Part shown: piece by piece, positions 49,576-59,500 of the stretch
How the letters are laid out: each line of letters begins with the position of its first letter
How positions within the stretch are numbered: position 1 is the first letter of the stretch
From: Knoxdaviesia capensis
Lineage: Eukaryota; Ascomycota; Sordariomycetes; Microascales; Gondwanamycetaceae
DNA: 64,000 nucleotides
Reading direction: 5' to 3'
Assembly (NCBI GenBank): GCA_001510575.1
Contig: LNGK01000002.1
Coordinates: forward strand, 1,786,144-1,850,143
The notes under the pieces: model-generated
Seen by the model: the letters and a program-made list of their open reading frames with translations, nothing else
Told to the model about the DNA's origin: nothing
Database searches by the model: none
Position numbers and translations under genes: made by a program

Positions 49576-50095
49576 CTTGTATTTGGCGCTGCTTTGGGCT
49601 GGTATGCATGAGATTGTGAGAAAAAAAAATATTCTTCCCCCCCAATTAGACCGTCTCTCTCCCAGCCATTGCCTGTGGTTGCGTGCTTGGCTTGGGCCGA
49701 CGTGCAGGAGATGAAAGTACCTCGCTGTGTTCGTATTACAAGCCCTGGGTCCTCAGCGAGAACATCTCGGAAGCCGAAGAAGACGAAAAAGATATAACTC
49801 ACAGCGAGAAATGCTTCAAATACGTCAGTGGGCAGTTGTTAATTGGCCTTGTATTTTCCCTCCATCGTCTGCGCTGTGTTTGCCTGTCAATTGCCGTTAT
49901 CGGCGCACGATCTGTGTGTGGCCTTATCGGAACGAGTCTACTGGTCGCACACTCTATGGCTGGTACCACAATATATGCTGCCTGTTCAGGTATCTGCAGA
50001 CCTCAATTGACTCATTCGGAACACTCAATCCGAATTCTAGATCTCCGATAGCAAGTTGGGAGCTGTCAACGTGTCGTCGACGTTGTTCCGGATAT

Positions 50096-50173
50096 CTAGG
50101 GTTGTAACCCGAACCCTAGGCCGACTCCCATTTAGGGTTAGGACCGTTATCGCGATAGACGATAGCCGATAAC
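50096..50173. promoter_or_regulatory. Telomere-like boxes and GATA palindrome upstream of MTG2
   Basis: CTAGGGTTG (50096-50104), AACCCTAGG (50112-50120) and TTAGGGTTAGG (50132-50142) are followed by an inverted-repeat element (50146-50173) that starts GTTATCG and ends CGATAAC and has two more GATAG motifs inside. The cluster lies 170-250 bp before the MTG2 ATG. Confidence 0.5.
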
Positions 50174-50344
50174 AACTTTTTCTCCATCCATCATTTTTCC
50201 CCTTCAATTCAAACATCACCACAGTCTTGTCTTGTCTTGTTCACCAAGAGTATCAATTTCCCCCCCCCCCCCCCCACCTCGAAAATGTCCGACATGCCCT
50301 CTCTCTTATAGCTATATTTGAACCAACCCCACCACGCCCGGAAA

Positions 50345-52357
50345 ATGCCGCCGTGCCGCGCCGGCCCCGGCGCGTTCCTGCCGTTTCTGTACCCGTTCCT
50401 CGCGCCGGCCGCCCGACGACCATCCTCGGCCGCTATCCTCGCCCAAACGCCGAGCCTCCGATCGCCAGCCGCGCGACTCTCTTCATCCTCCACAACGCCC
50501 TCGGACTCCTCTTCGTCAACAGCGTCCACCGCCCCCGCCACCACTCCTCCCGCCGTCGACGCCCCCCTGTCATCGCGCCTCAACCCGTCCCCCGATGACT
50601 ACGCCGCCTCGACCTTCGCCGACAAGGCGGTGCTGACGCTGTACGCCGGGCCGGGCGGCAACGGCTGCGTGTCGTTCATGCGCGACGCGTACCTGCCCGA
50701 CGGGCCCGCAAACGGCGGTGACGGCGGCCACGGCGGCAACATCTACATCCAGGCCACGCGCGGCGAGTCGTCGCTGTTCAAGCTGTCGCGGCGGCGCTTC
50801 GTGCGTGCCGGCCGCGGCCGCCACGGCCGCGGCAGCGCGCAGTCGGGCCAGCGCGGCGAGGATATCGTGCTGGCGGTCCCGGTCGGCACGATTGTGCGGG
50901 AGCTGTCGCGTCACGATCCGGTTGCTGAGGAGGAGGCGCTGGTGGCGGCGCGCCGCGCCGAGGTGCGCAGACAGCGGCGGCGCGAGCTCCAGAATGCCCG
51001 CGACGCCGAGACTGCGGCTGCCGTGGCTGCTGCCGCTGCCACCGTGCCGCCAGATGACGGCGATGACAACTTCGAAATCGAAGGCCTGGACAACCCCGAC
51101 CTCCCCGATTTCATGCCGCAGCACCCCGGCCCCGCGAGCCCGCTGCCCGACATCGAGGGCGACGCGCAAGATTCCGCCGCCGACTCGCTCGACGAGCTCG
51201 AGCGCTCCAAGTTCCTGCTGTACCCCGGCCTGTCCAAAGCCGACGCCAAAAGCGCCGACTTCCCGCGCCCACCCCCCCGCCACCGACTCTTCGCCCCGCC
51301 CGACCCGCCCGTCCACCTCGACCTCTCGCAGCCCATGGCCCAGCCGCTGCTGCTCGCCGCCGGCGGCCTCGGCGGCCTCGGCAACCCGCACTTCGTGTCC
51401 CGCGAGCGCCCGCGCCCGATGATCGCCACGCGCGGCTCCCCTGCCATGAGCATCACTCTGGAGCTCGAGCTCAAGCTGCTCGCGGACGTCGGGCTGGTCG
51501 GCCTGCCGAACGCCGGGAAGAGCACGCTGCTGCGCGCCGTGAGCAACAGCCGCACGCGCGTCGGCGCCTGGGCCTTCACCACGCTGCAACCGAACATCGG
51601 CACCGTGGTGCTCGACTCGTACAAGGGCCGGCCGCGCCCGCGCCGCCGCCGCCAGCCCGCCGCCCCCGACTCCCCCGATGCGGAGGATGCGACGCCGACG
51701 ACAACGACGACCACCACCACCGCCCCGCTGACCCGCTTCACCATCGCCGACATCCCCGGCCTGGTCGAGGGCGCCCACCTCGACAAGGGCCTGGGCATCT
51801 CGTTCCTGCGCCACGTCGAGCGCGCCCGCGTGCTCGCCTTCGTCGTCGACCTGGCGGCCGGCGACGCCGTCACCGCCCTCGCCGGCCTGTGGACCGAGGT
51901 GGCGCTGTACGCGCAGATGCGCGACGATGAGGACCGCCAGCGCGACGCCGCCGCCGCCGTCGACTGGGACCTGTCCTCCGCCACCGGCACCGCCGCGGAC
52001 GTCGATGCTGCGGGCATGGCCCCGCCGCTGTGGTCCTCCGCCGATGCCCCCGCTGACCACGCCAACCCCGAACCCGGGGATGCCGGCGAGACCCGCCTTG
52101 CCATCGCCGCGAAGCCGTGGTTCGTCGTCGCCACCAAGGCCGATCTGCCCGCCACCCAGGACAACTTCCGCAAGCTCAAGGCCTACATGGAGGCCGTGTC
52201 GCGCGGCGACAAGCCCCACCCCACCGGCGTTGCCCCCGAAGACGGCGCCTGGACCGGCGATGTTGCCGCTATCCCCGTCAGTGCCATCCGTGGCCACGGC
52301 GTTGATCGCGTGGTGGACTGGACGGTTGGCTTGTTGGATGCCGAAGAGGGCGTCTAG
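50345..52357 (+). CDS. MTG2: Obg-family mitochondrial GTPase (Mtg2-like)
   Basis: Single exon, 670 aa. The N-terminus (MPPCRAGPGAFLPFLYPFLA, Arg/Ser/Ala-rich, few acidic residues up to about 80) looks like a mitochondrial presequence. The Obg glycine-rich fold starts near residue 90 (FADKAVLTLYAGPGGNGCVS, GGDGGHGGNIYIQA, GRGRHGRGSAQSG) and resumes at about 335 with AAGGLGGLGNPHFVS. The G domain has G1 GLPNAGKST (about 387), a switch FTTLQPNIG, G3 DIPGLVEGA, G4 TKAD (about 597) and G5 SAI. Between the two Obg parts is an insertion of about 130 residues, Ala/Arg-rich then acidic. A Pro/Thr-rich insert also lies between G2 and G3. Role: assembly of the mitochondrial large ribosomal subunit at the inner membrane. 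A frame extension upstream of 50345 has no better ATG. Confidence 0.93.
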   Translation: MPPCRAGPGAFLPFLYPFLAPAARRPSSAAILAQTPSLRSPAARLSSSSTTPSDSSSSTASTAPATTPPAVDAPLSSRLNPSPDDYAASTFADKAVLTLYAGPGGNGCVSFMRDAYLPDGPANGGDGGHGGNIYIQATRGESSLFKLSRRRFVRAGRGRHGRGSAQSGQRGEDIVLAVPVGTIVRELSRHDPVAEEEALVAARRAEVRRQRRRELQNARDAETAAAVAAAAATVPPDDGDDNFEIEGLDNPDLPDFMPQHPGPASPLPDIEGDAQDSAADSLDELERSKFLLYPGLSKADAKSADFPRPPPRHRLFAPPDPPVHLDLSQPMAQPLLLAAGGLGGLGNPHFVSRERPRPMIATRGSPAMSITLELELKLLADVGLVGLPNAGKSTLLRAVSNSRTRVGAWAFTTLQPNIGTVVLDSYKGRPRPRRRRQPAAPDSPDAEDATPTTTTTTTTAPLTRFTIADIPGLVEGAHLDKGLGISFLRHVERARVLAFVVDLAAGDAVTALAGLWTEVALYAQMRDDEDRQRDAAAAVDWDLSSATGTAADVDAAGMAPPLWSSADAPADHANPEPGDAGETRLAIAAKPWFVVATKADLPATQDNFRKLKAYMEAVSRGDKPHPTGVAPEDGAWTGDVAAIPVSAIRGHGVDRVVDWTVGLLDAEEGV

Positions 52358-52663
52358 TTGTGTACGACTACGTGTATTTTCCTCTGGGTTTTGATTTCCG
52401 GTTTCCACCTTCATAGTTGGTGATATCACCTGTCTGTCCTTGTGTCTTTGTAAATTATCCCGTTTTTACTGTATTTCTTTTTTCTTCTTTTTTTTTTCTG
52501 AGTTTCTAGAATAAAACCCCCCATTTTCATAAAATTAAACTATTAGCCCCCTTGTGTTCCTTTTTATGTGACCTGGAATCATGAATATACCCTGTGCAGC
52601 AAGAAATTGATGAAGAAAAAAAAGATGAAGCAAAGACCTGTAAAACCAGTTAGGGTTGAACTC
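52358..52663. terminator. Convergent 3' ends of MTG2 and NCL1
   Basis: A 306-bp spacer between facing stops. AATAAA at 52510-52515 follows a T-rich stretch about 150 bp past the MTG2 stop and is a plausible polyadenylation signal. GTTAGGGTTG lies at 52650-52659 beside the NCL1 stop. Confidence 0.5.
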
Positions 52664-55545
52664 TCACGCCATACCCTCAGGTGTAGGCGCATCCTCCAGG
52701 CTCACGCCGCCCTCTTCACCGTCCTCCTCGTCTTCCTCGGCGTGCTCCGCCTCGGCGTCGTCCATGGCCAGATCCTCGCCGGCAGCCGCCGCAGCCGCCG
52801 CCGCCTCAGCCGCCTGCTTGTTCTTCTTCTGCTTCTCCAGCGAGTTGTTGATCAGGGGCGACGAGTCGTTGTAGATGCGCAGAAGCATGGCCGACCGGTC
52901 CTCCTTGGGCAACATGAGGTTGAGCGAGTGGAAGCTCTTCCACAACGGCAGCGCCATCTCCTCCGCAAACACCGGCCCGCCGCCAGCCTCCTGCGCCGTG
53001 CGCCACTCCTCGTCCGGCTGCACCCGCAGCACGAAACAGCCCATAGCCATGTCGCGCACGCGCTCGCCAATGTCGCCCAGCTCCGTCCACGCGCCGTCGA
53101 CAATGCGCGGGAACATCTCAATCAGCAGCCGCCGCAGCGTGGCGCGGCTGCGCAGCGTCACCACGCGCTCCGCCCCCACGTAGCCCTGCAGAATCGGCAT
53201 GCCCTCGTTCTGGATGCGCCACCGGCACACCTCGCCCGACGGCGTGTCCTGCTTCATGAACATGCGCACGCCGCCGTGGATGAACTTGACGCCCTTGCCG
53301 TCGTTCTCCAGCAGCACGTCGCGCGCGAGCGCGCTGGTGTAGTACATGGCCTTCAGCGGCTCGCCGGTGGCGTTGCGCACCATGAACCGATCGGCCGGGA
53401 ACACCGGCGAGATGTGGTAGAAGTCAAACACCTGCTCGATCACCGGGTGATCCACCGGCATGTACTTGTACGGATCCTCGTACCGGAGGGACGTATCCCG
53501 GCGGTTGGTGCGCTGGTAGCCGTTACCATTGGAAGGTCCAGCCTCCGTCTTGGGAGCCACGGCAGCCGCAGATTCAGAGGCCGCCGAGACAGGTGTCTCG
53601 GCATCGGCCTCAGTCTCAAGCTTGACCCGCTTGGCGGCAACTTCTATTGGTTCCGTCCTAATCGGTGCGGCGGTAGTAGAAGAGGTGCTCTCGGCCTTGA
53701 CCCCAGCCGTGACCTCGTCGATATGGCGCTTGTGAGAGCCACCATTGCCATTGGCCTCTGACTTGACCTCGGCCACAGGAGTAGCGGTGCTCACCGCCTC
53801 GGCAGCCTCCGCCTTGACTTCAGCCACAGGGGTAGCGGTGCTCACTTCCTCGGTAGCCTCGTCCTTGACCTCGGTCTCGCCAGGAACAGCTGCCTTGGGG
53901 GCGTTCTCACTGCGAGCCTTGATTTCTGCCTTCTTCTCCAGCACGGTGATGAAGAACGATCCAGTATCCTGCTGGTAGGCGTAGATACGTACACACCGGT
54001 CCAAGGGCAGGCCATAGCCGAGTGTGCCCTCGGTGGGCGGGAACATGGTATCGACCAGGCGTCCAGGGGGCGCAAAGGTCGGGTCCTCCTCCATCTCATC
54101 CTGGATCTCCTTCCAGCTGTTCCAGATCTTGCCGCCCTTGTCAATCACGCTCCACGACTTCAGCCCAGGCTTGCGCTTGAGGCCGGGAAGCTGGCCGGAG
54201 CAGTCGAGGATGCCGACCTTCTCGGCACCACCGCAGCGGTCAATGGCCGCCGCAACAACCGCCTCGTTCTCGATCGGGTTCATGCTGCAGGTCGAGTACA
54301 CCACGCGGCCGCCGACCTTGAGCAGCTGCAGCGCGCGGACGAGAATGCGGATCTGCGTGGTGTGCAGGCCCTGCGCGTTGCCGGGCGTCCATGTGTTCCA
54401 GAGCAGCATGTTTTTGCGCAGAGTGCCGTCGCCCGAGCACGGTACATCGGCCAGCACCCGGTCAAACTTTAGGTACGCCTTCTGACCGGGCTGCTGGGAA
54501 TAGCTTTCCGGCAGGCGGATGCTGGGGAACTGCGAGGCGTCGTGGTTGGTGACCAGCAGGTTGGGCGACGACAGCCGCTTGAGCTGGTGCACCAGCATGT
54601 GGCAGCGCTTGTAGTCGGCGTCGTTAGCCACCAGCAGGCCGGTCGCGCGGCCATAGTCGCTCGAGTCCTCGTCGACGTTCGCATCGGCCTCGGCATCGGT
54701 CTCCTCGCCGAGAGCTAGCTCGTCCGAGCCGGACACCTTGCGCAGAACCTTCTTCACACGCGCCTCCTCGCCGTTGTGGATCATCTCAAGAAGCTGGCTG
54801 GCCTTGCTGCCGGGAGCGGCGCACATGTCCAGCACCGTCATGCCGGGCTTGAGATCGATCAGCAGCGGGGGGATCATGCTGACTACTTCCTGGCGGCTGA
54901 TGTTTCCGACACTAGTTTCGGACACGAGGAACTTCTGGAAGGCCGCAAAGGGCGGAAATCGGCGGATGACGTTCTTCGGGGTGGTCATCGACCACGCGAG
55001 CGAATCGGGGTACCACGGAACGGCTTGGGGAGGCTCGACGAACGCACCGTCGGCGTGCTGGATTCGAGTGATCTCGGGGATGTATCGCGTCTGGAGCAGA
55101 GAGAGCACAGCAAGGGCGTGTCTACATGTAGCTGTCAGTAGCCGTATACCACGCGCTCATCTATCTCTCGGTATCTTTGGGAGCCGTGTAACTCACCCTT
55201 TGGAGCCGCAGAATCGGAAGCTGTTCGGCAGCTCGCGGCGCAAAGCCTCCCAAAACTGCTCCCGCTCGTCGTCAGGAAGATCGAGGAGACTGTTGTAGTA
55301 CTTCTCCAGCTTGACATTTTCCTTGCGGATCGGCGCAAAGGTATCGCGATGGTCGGATTTGCCGTTATTGTGCACCTTGCCGCCACCGCCGCCGCCTCCA
55401 CGACGGCCGCCCTGCTATAGAGAGGAGAAGACAAGATGTCAGCTACGGCTGTTCGGCTTCATCGTAGCAAGCAGAGAAGGGCCAATTGATAGGATTGACC
55501 GTCTTTTTTGGGGGGAGGTTATCGTACCTTTCTTCGGCGAGCCAT
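52664..55545 (-). CDS. NCL1: tRNA (cytosine-5)-methyltransferase, NSUN2/Trm4 family
   Basis: Three exons on the minus strand: 55545-55528 (18 nt, MARRRK), 55414-55197, 55121-52664, about 897 aa. A Gly/Arg-rich start (GGRRGGGGGGG) precedes the NSUN N-terminal region ENVKLEKYYNSLLDLPDDER. The Rossmann methyltransferase core has the SAM motif VLDMCAAPGSKASQLLEMI, the motif IV cysteine in DVPCSGDGTLRKN and the catalytic cysteine in STCSMNPIENEAV. A variable acidic, Ala-rich segment follows with a duplicated 17-residue unit (STATPVAEVK). Then comes the C-terminal domain (RYEDPYKYMPVDHPVIEQVF). It ends in a Lys/Ala-rich, then acidic, tail. Role: m5C formation at several tRNA positions including the anticodon and variable loops; nuclear. 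The promoter has CCAAT at about -146 and a GATA/telomere-like cluster further up. Confidence 0.95.
53772..53873 (-). repeat. 51-bp in-frame tandem repeat inside NCL1
   Basis: GCCACAGGRGTAGCGGTGCT recurs at a 51-bp interval (53772 and 53823), encoding two copies of a 17-residue Ala/Val/Glu-rich unit in the linker between the catalytic core and C-terminal domain. Confidence 0.85.
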
Positions 55546-55690
55546 TGTGATTGTGGTTTGGGAAAAGAGTCGTGTGTATTTGGGGAAAAGCATGCAAAGA
55601 GAGGAAGAAAAGCGCGGGATGAAAGAAGATACAAGATATATCTAGAGGAAAAAAAAAAACTGCCACCCATTGAATGCGGCTGTAAATTTG

Positions 55691-55695
55691 ATTGG
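55691..55695 (-). promoter_or_regulatory. CCAAT box upstream of NCL1
   Basis: ATTGG on + is CCAAT on the NCL1 sense strand, about 146 bp before the ATG. Confidence 0.4.
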
Positions 55696-55727
55696 CTGCT
55701 CTAGTGGGGGGAAAAGTGTCTAGCGTA

Positions 55728-55816
55728 AGATAGATAAGATAGCGGGGGCCTTATCGATAATCAATCTGACTTTGATAACACACTCTTCTTAACCCTAGCT
55801 TTCCATGTAACCCTAG
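55728..55816. promoter_or_regulatory. GATA cluster with two telomere-like boxes upstream of NCL1
   Basis: Overlapping AGATAG, AGATAA and AGATAG at 55729-55742, the perfect palindrome TTATCGATAA at 55751-55760, and TGATAA at 55773-55778 are followed by TAACCCTAG at 55790-55798 and 55808-55816. Six GATA-type cores in 50 bp is well above chance; a GATA-factor target is inferred. Confidence 0.5.
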
Positions 55817-56008
55817 ATACTGGCCAACATCACGACCGCCGCCACCAGCTGGATGCAGCCGCCACCCCGCGGCCTGCCAGCCGGCGCCGGACACCCAAAG
55901 CAAAACAGCAGCAGTAACAACAGCAACCGAGTATACCTTATAAGGCCGTGTGGAATGTTGACTTTCGCCGAGAAGGCGGCTGGGCAGTACCCAGTTCAGG
56001 ACAAACTC

Positions 56009-56079
56009 GTGCATTTGGTGGAGTGGTGACCGACCCTGCTTGACACCGGCGAGTCGCAGGTTCGAATCCCCCCCGGGCG
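56009..56079 (+). pseudogene. Decayed tRNA-like (Pol III) element
   Basis: A perfect A box TGGTGGAGTGG (56016-56026) and a perfect B box GGTTCGAATCC (56059-56069) are correctly ordered. A short hairpin GCG-AGT-CGC just before the T arm resembles the extra arm of Ser/Leu tRNAs. The acceptor and anticodon stems do not pair and the T stem has mismatches, so this is not a working tRNA. It may be a tRNA pseudogene or the head of a tRNA-derived SINE. Confidence 0.4.
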
Positions 56080-56539
56080 GGATTGGGCGATCGGATCGAC
56101 GACAAAGAGATGTAGTCCTATCGAAGCTGGGCGGCGACCACCGGGTCGAACCAGCGGATGAACTCTTTTTTGAGTTTTTCCCCGCCTATATTATCTGGAC
56201 AACTTCATCTTCGGCACTTCGGCACCATTCTACACGTACAGTTTTCAGCGAGACACAAAAAAATGAAGCAGTCAAGATGCCAAATATACTGCCAGTATAC
56301 CAAGCCAAAAAAAAAAATCGAAATACATGTACTTATGGGCTGTCGGAAACAAGACCACGGGACTCCAGTTCTTATGTAAATGTCGGTATCATTTTCTCAA
56401 CCCCCAGATACCTTTTGAATAGAAAAAAGCATGCAAGCCCAACCTTGAAGCGGCCATGAATATAAAACACAATTCATGGGCTCCCGTTTCTATAGTGCAT
56501 ATGCGTGTGTCTGCAGGATACTTCTCCCCCTCCCCCCCT

Positions 56540-59500
56540 TTACGCCGCCAGAACCTTCTCCAGCTCCTCAACCTCGCCACTGTGGTACACCATATCGTAG
56601 AACGTGCCCTTGGCCTGGTACAGCTCCTTCGGCGAGCCCGCCTCGAGGATCTTGCCGGCGCTCAGCACAATGATCTTGTCGTAGTCGGCAATCGTCTGCA
56701 GCCGGTGGGCAATCGTCACCAGCGTGCGCGCGCCGTTGGACGCCTCCAGCTCCGACCGCAGCACCGACTGGATGCCGCGGTCGGTCTCGTAGTCCATGCT
56801 CGCCGTCGCCTCATCCAGCAGCATCAGCTTGCTGTCCCGCACCAGCGCGCGGCACAGCGAAATCACCTGTCGCTGGCCGTGCGAAAAGTTCTCGCCCTTG
56901 GACGACACGGCGGTCTCCAGGTCCAGCGACATCTCCTTGACCGTGGCCACGGGCGTCTGGCTGCCGCTGGAGCCCTCGGCAACCGTGGCGGCGTCGGTGG
57001 CACCGTTGGTGGCCGGCTCGCCCGGCGTCGAGGTGCCGCTGCCGCCCGCCGAGAACGACGCGAGACCACGGCAGGCTTCTACGGCCTGGGTAAGCTTGGC
57101 CTTGTCGATGACGCCGGTCGGGTCCAGGTTGGACGCCACAGTGCCGTTGAAAAGCACAGCCTCTTGGGGAATCACCGTCAGCGCCTCACGGAGCTTGCGG
57201 CGCGGGACCTTGGTGATGTCGACACCGTCGAACAGGATGGTTCCAGATGCAATATCGGTGAAGCGGAGGAGGGAAGCAACAATCTACATGCAACCATTAG
57301 CAAAAATAGAACACTCAAGAACATCACAAATCCTCGGCAGGACAGAATACATACCGTGCTCTTTCCAGATCCAGTACGTCCAATAATAGCAGCCCGCTCT
57401 CCGGACTTGAGCTTGAAGTTGATATCGGTAAGCACCAGAGGACCATCCTCGGAGTAGCGGACCGAAACATCCCGGAACTCAATATCACCCGACGACGGCC
57501 AGTTCTTGGGAATCACGTGGCTCGGGTCATCGGTGTACTCGCCCTCCTCAGGGTAAGGCTCATCCTTGGCATCTTCCGGGTCCAGGTTGATATATTCCTT
57601 GACACGATCGAACTGTTGAGAGAGAAAGGGGTTAGCTACGTGACAAGCACGTTGGAACAAGATGAGTCGACACTTACACTCTGGAGTTCAACCTCCAAGT
57701 CGTTGAACCACCGCACAATGGAAAGAATAGTTCCACTGAGCTGGGAAGCATTGGACAGCGAGAATCCCACGAGACCCGAGGGGATGATGCCGGCCTTGGT
57801 CAGGGCGATGTATCCGGCACCCAAGCTGACAACACCGGTCAGGAAGTCGACTCGCGTACCAACCCAGCGGTTCAGGTTGTACGTGGTCTCCGAGGTGACA
57901 GACAGCAGGCGGATACGCTCGGTGATGGAGTTGCGCAGGGCCTCGGGGATGGCGGCGCGCGCACGGATGACGGCCAGGCCAGACACGGTATCGGAGAACT
58001 GCGACAGCACAGGCGAGTTGGCCGACGACTGCAGGCGCTGCAGCAGCACACTGGTCCGCGTGTACATCTCACCAACCATCAGGCCAACCAAGCAGGTCAG
58101 CGCAGCAGGGATGATAAAGACCGGGAGCACGGAGCTGACCGAGGCCAGCTCGAACACGATCGAGAAGACCAGGAACATCACATTCTGCGCCAGGCTGGGC
58201 AGGTTCCGGTCGACCGACACGACGTCCTTGGCGAAGCGGTTGACGATACGGCCGATGGGGATCTTGCCGAACCAGTTTAGCGACACACGGAGCAGAGCAT
58301 CGACAAGCTCCGAGTGCAGCCGCATACCGGCGTACCAGCCACCCAGCATGAACACAATGTTGGCAACAACTGAAATGACGTTCTCGAGGACCGTCAGGAC
58401 GGCGAACATTCCAATGTAGAAGCCGACGTGCTTCAGAGAATCCTCCGGCGTACGGCTGGTCCAGTAGGCGAGCCACAGGTTCTGCCCGGTCGACATGGTC
58501 AGAGACACCAGGGTCGCGATAACGCAGAGCGTCGAGTAGGTCTTTCCAAAGTACGCGATATACGCCAAGAGCTGCATGCGGCCGCTGGACTTGTTCGCGC
58601 TCAGCTCCTCCTCAATCAGATCACGTTCCTTCTGGGGCTCCTTCTGATCGGTGGTGGCCGCGTTGGCGACGGTGTCGGAATCCGACTCGATCGTAGCATC
58701 AGTGCTTTCCGAAGTTGCCGCCGGAACCAGAGAGATGGGCTTGCGGACAACGCCAAGGTGCTGGTCGACCGACGCCACGGCGCCGTCCTCCATGTGGATG
58801 GTGATGTCAGACTGCTCGGCAATCCACGGGGCCTGCGATACAAGAACCACGGTGCGGCCCTTGAGCATGTCACTGCAGAAGCAGCGGGCCCAGATCAGAG
58901 AGGCCGTGCGCGAGTCGAGGGCCGAGAAAATGTCGTCCAGGACGAGCAGAGGAGCCTTGCAGTAGAGCGCGCGGGCCAGCGCCAGACGGGCACGCTGGCC
59001 TCCAGAAAGAGACGCGCCGTTCTCACCGATAAGGGTGGTGTCACCATCAGACAGTTCGGCAAAGTCGGTGTTGAGGTCGCAGGCATCGATCACGGCTTCG
59101 TAGCGCGCATCTTCGCACGGGCTGAAAAACAGGATGTTCTCGCGAATGGTGGCGTTCTGGAGCCAAGGCGTCTGCGAGGCGAAACCGACATCATCGGGGC
59201 GGGTCACGGAACCAGACTGGAGCATGGTCTCTCCGAGGATAGACTGCAGAAGCGTCGACTTTCCACTGCCGCTGGGGCCAACCACCACGTTCAGGCCACC
59301 CTCGACGAAGTCCAAAGTGATGTCCTTGAGGGCAAAATCGGCAGTCTCCGATCGCTTGAACGAGGCCTTCTCCAGGTGCAGAGGGCCAACGGGATACTTG
59401 ACGAAGGGGCGGCGGCTGAGAATGTACGCATCGATACGCTTGGAGGCGACATAGGCTCCGGTAAGACTGCGGGAAACCCAGCTGAGGAAGCGCAGGTGAG

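Larger units (their letters stand above)
45209..50344. promoter_or_regulatory. 5.1-kb divergent spacer with a strand-asymmetric leader
   Basis: No gene assembled. From about 45480 to 48600 the + strand is strongly purine-rich, so the minus strand, transcribed toward the unknown gene, is a pyrimidine-rich stretch of about 3 kb, like a long 5' leader. Minus-strand frames such as 45720-46880 (386 aa) follow this bias and are Leu/Ser/Phe/Cys low complexity without domains. Right of 49300 the composition switches to CT-rich on + (microsatellites at 49403-49431 and 49558-49575). The MTG2-proximal 300 bp hold telomere-like boxes and GATA motifs, and a run of about 16 C lies near 50262-50277. Confidence 0.5.
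55546..56539. other. NCL1 promoter region and 3' side of the ABC transporter
   Basis: Starting from NCL1: an A-rich stretch, ATTGG (CCAAT on the NCL1 strand) at 55691-55695, then a GATA cluster and two TAACCCTAG boxes. At 56009-56079 lies a tRNA-like element. The rest (56100-56539) shows no gene and probably includes the 3' untranslated region of the transporter. Confidence 0.5.

Noticed and set aside
50570..52429. 619-codon frame antisense to MTG2, and a second one at 50911-52179
   Set aside because: Mirror frames caused by GC-rich codons; the + strand protein has all Obg and G motifs.
56009..56079. Functional tRNA gene
   Set aside because: A and B boxes are perfect, but acceptor, anticodon and T stems do not pair properly.
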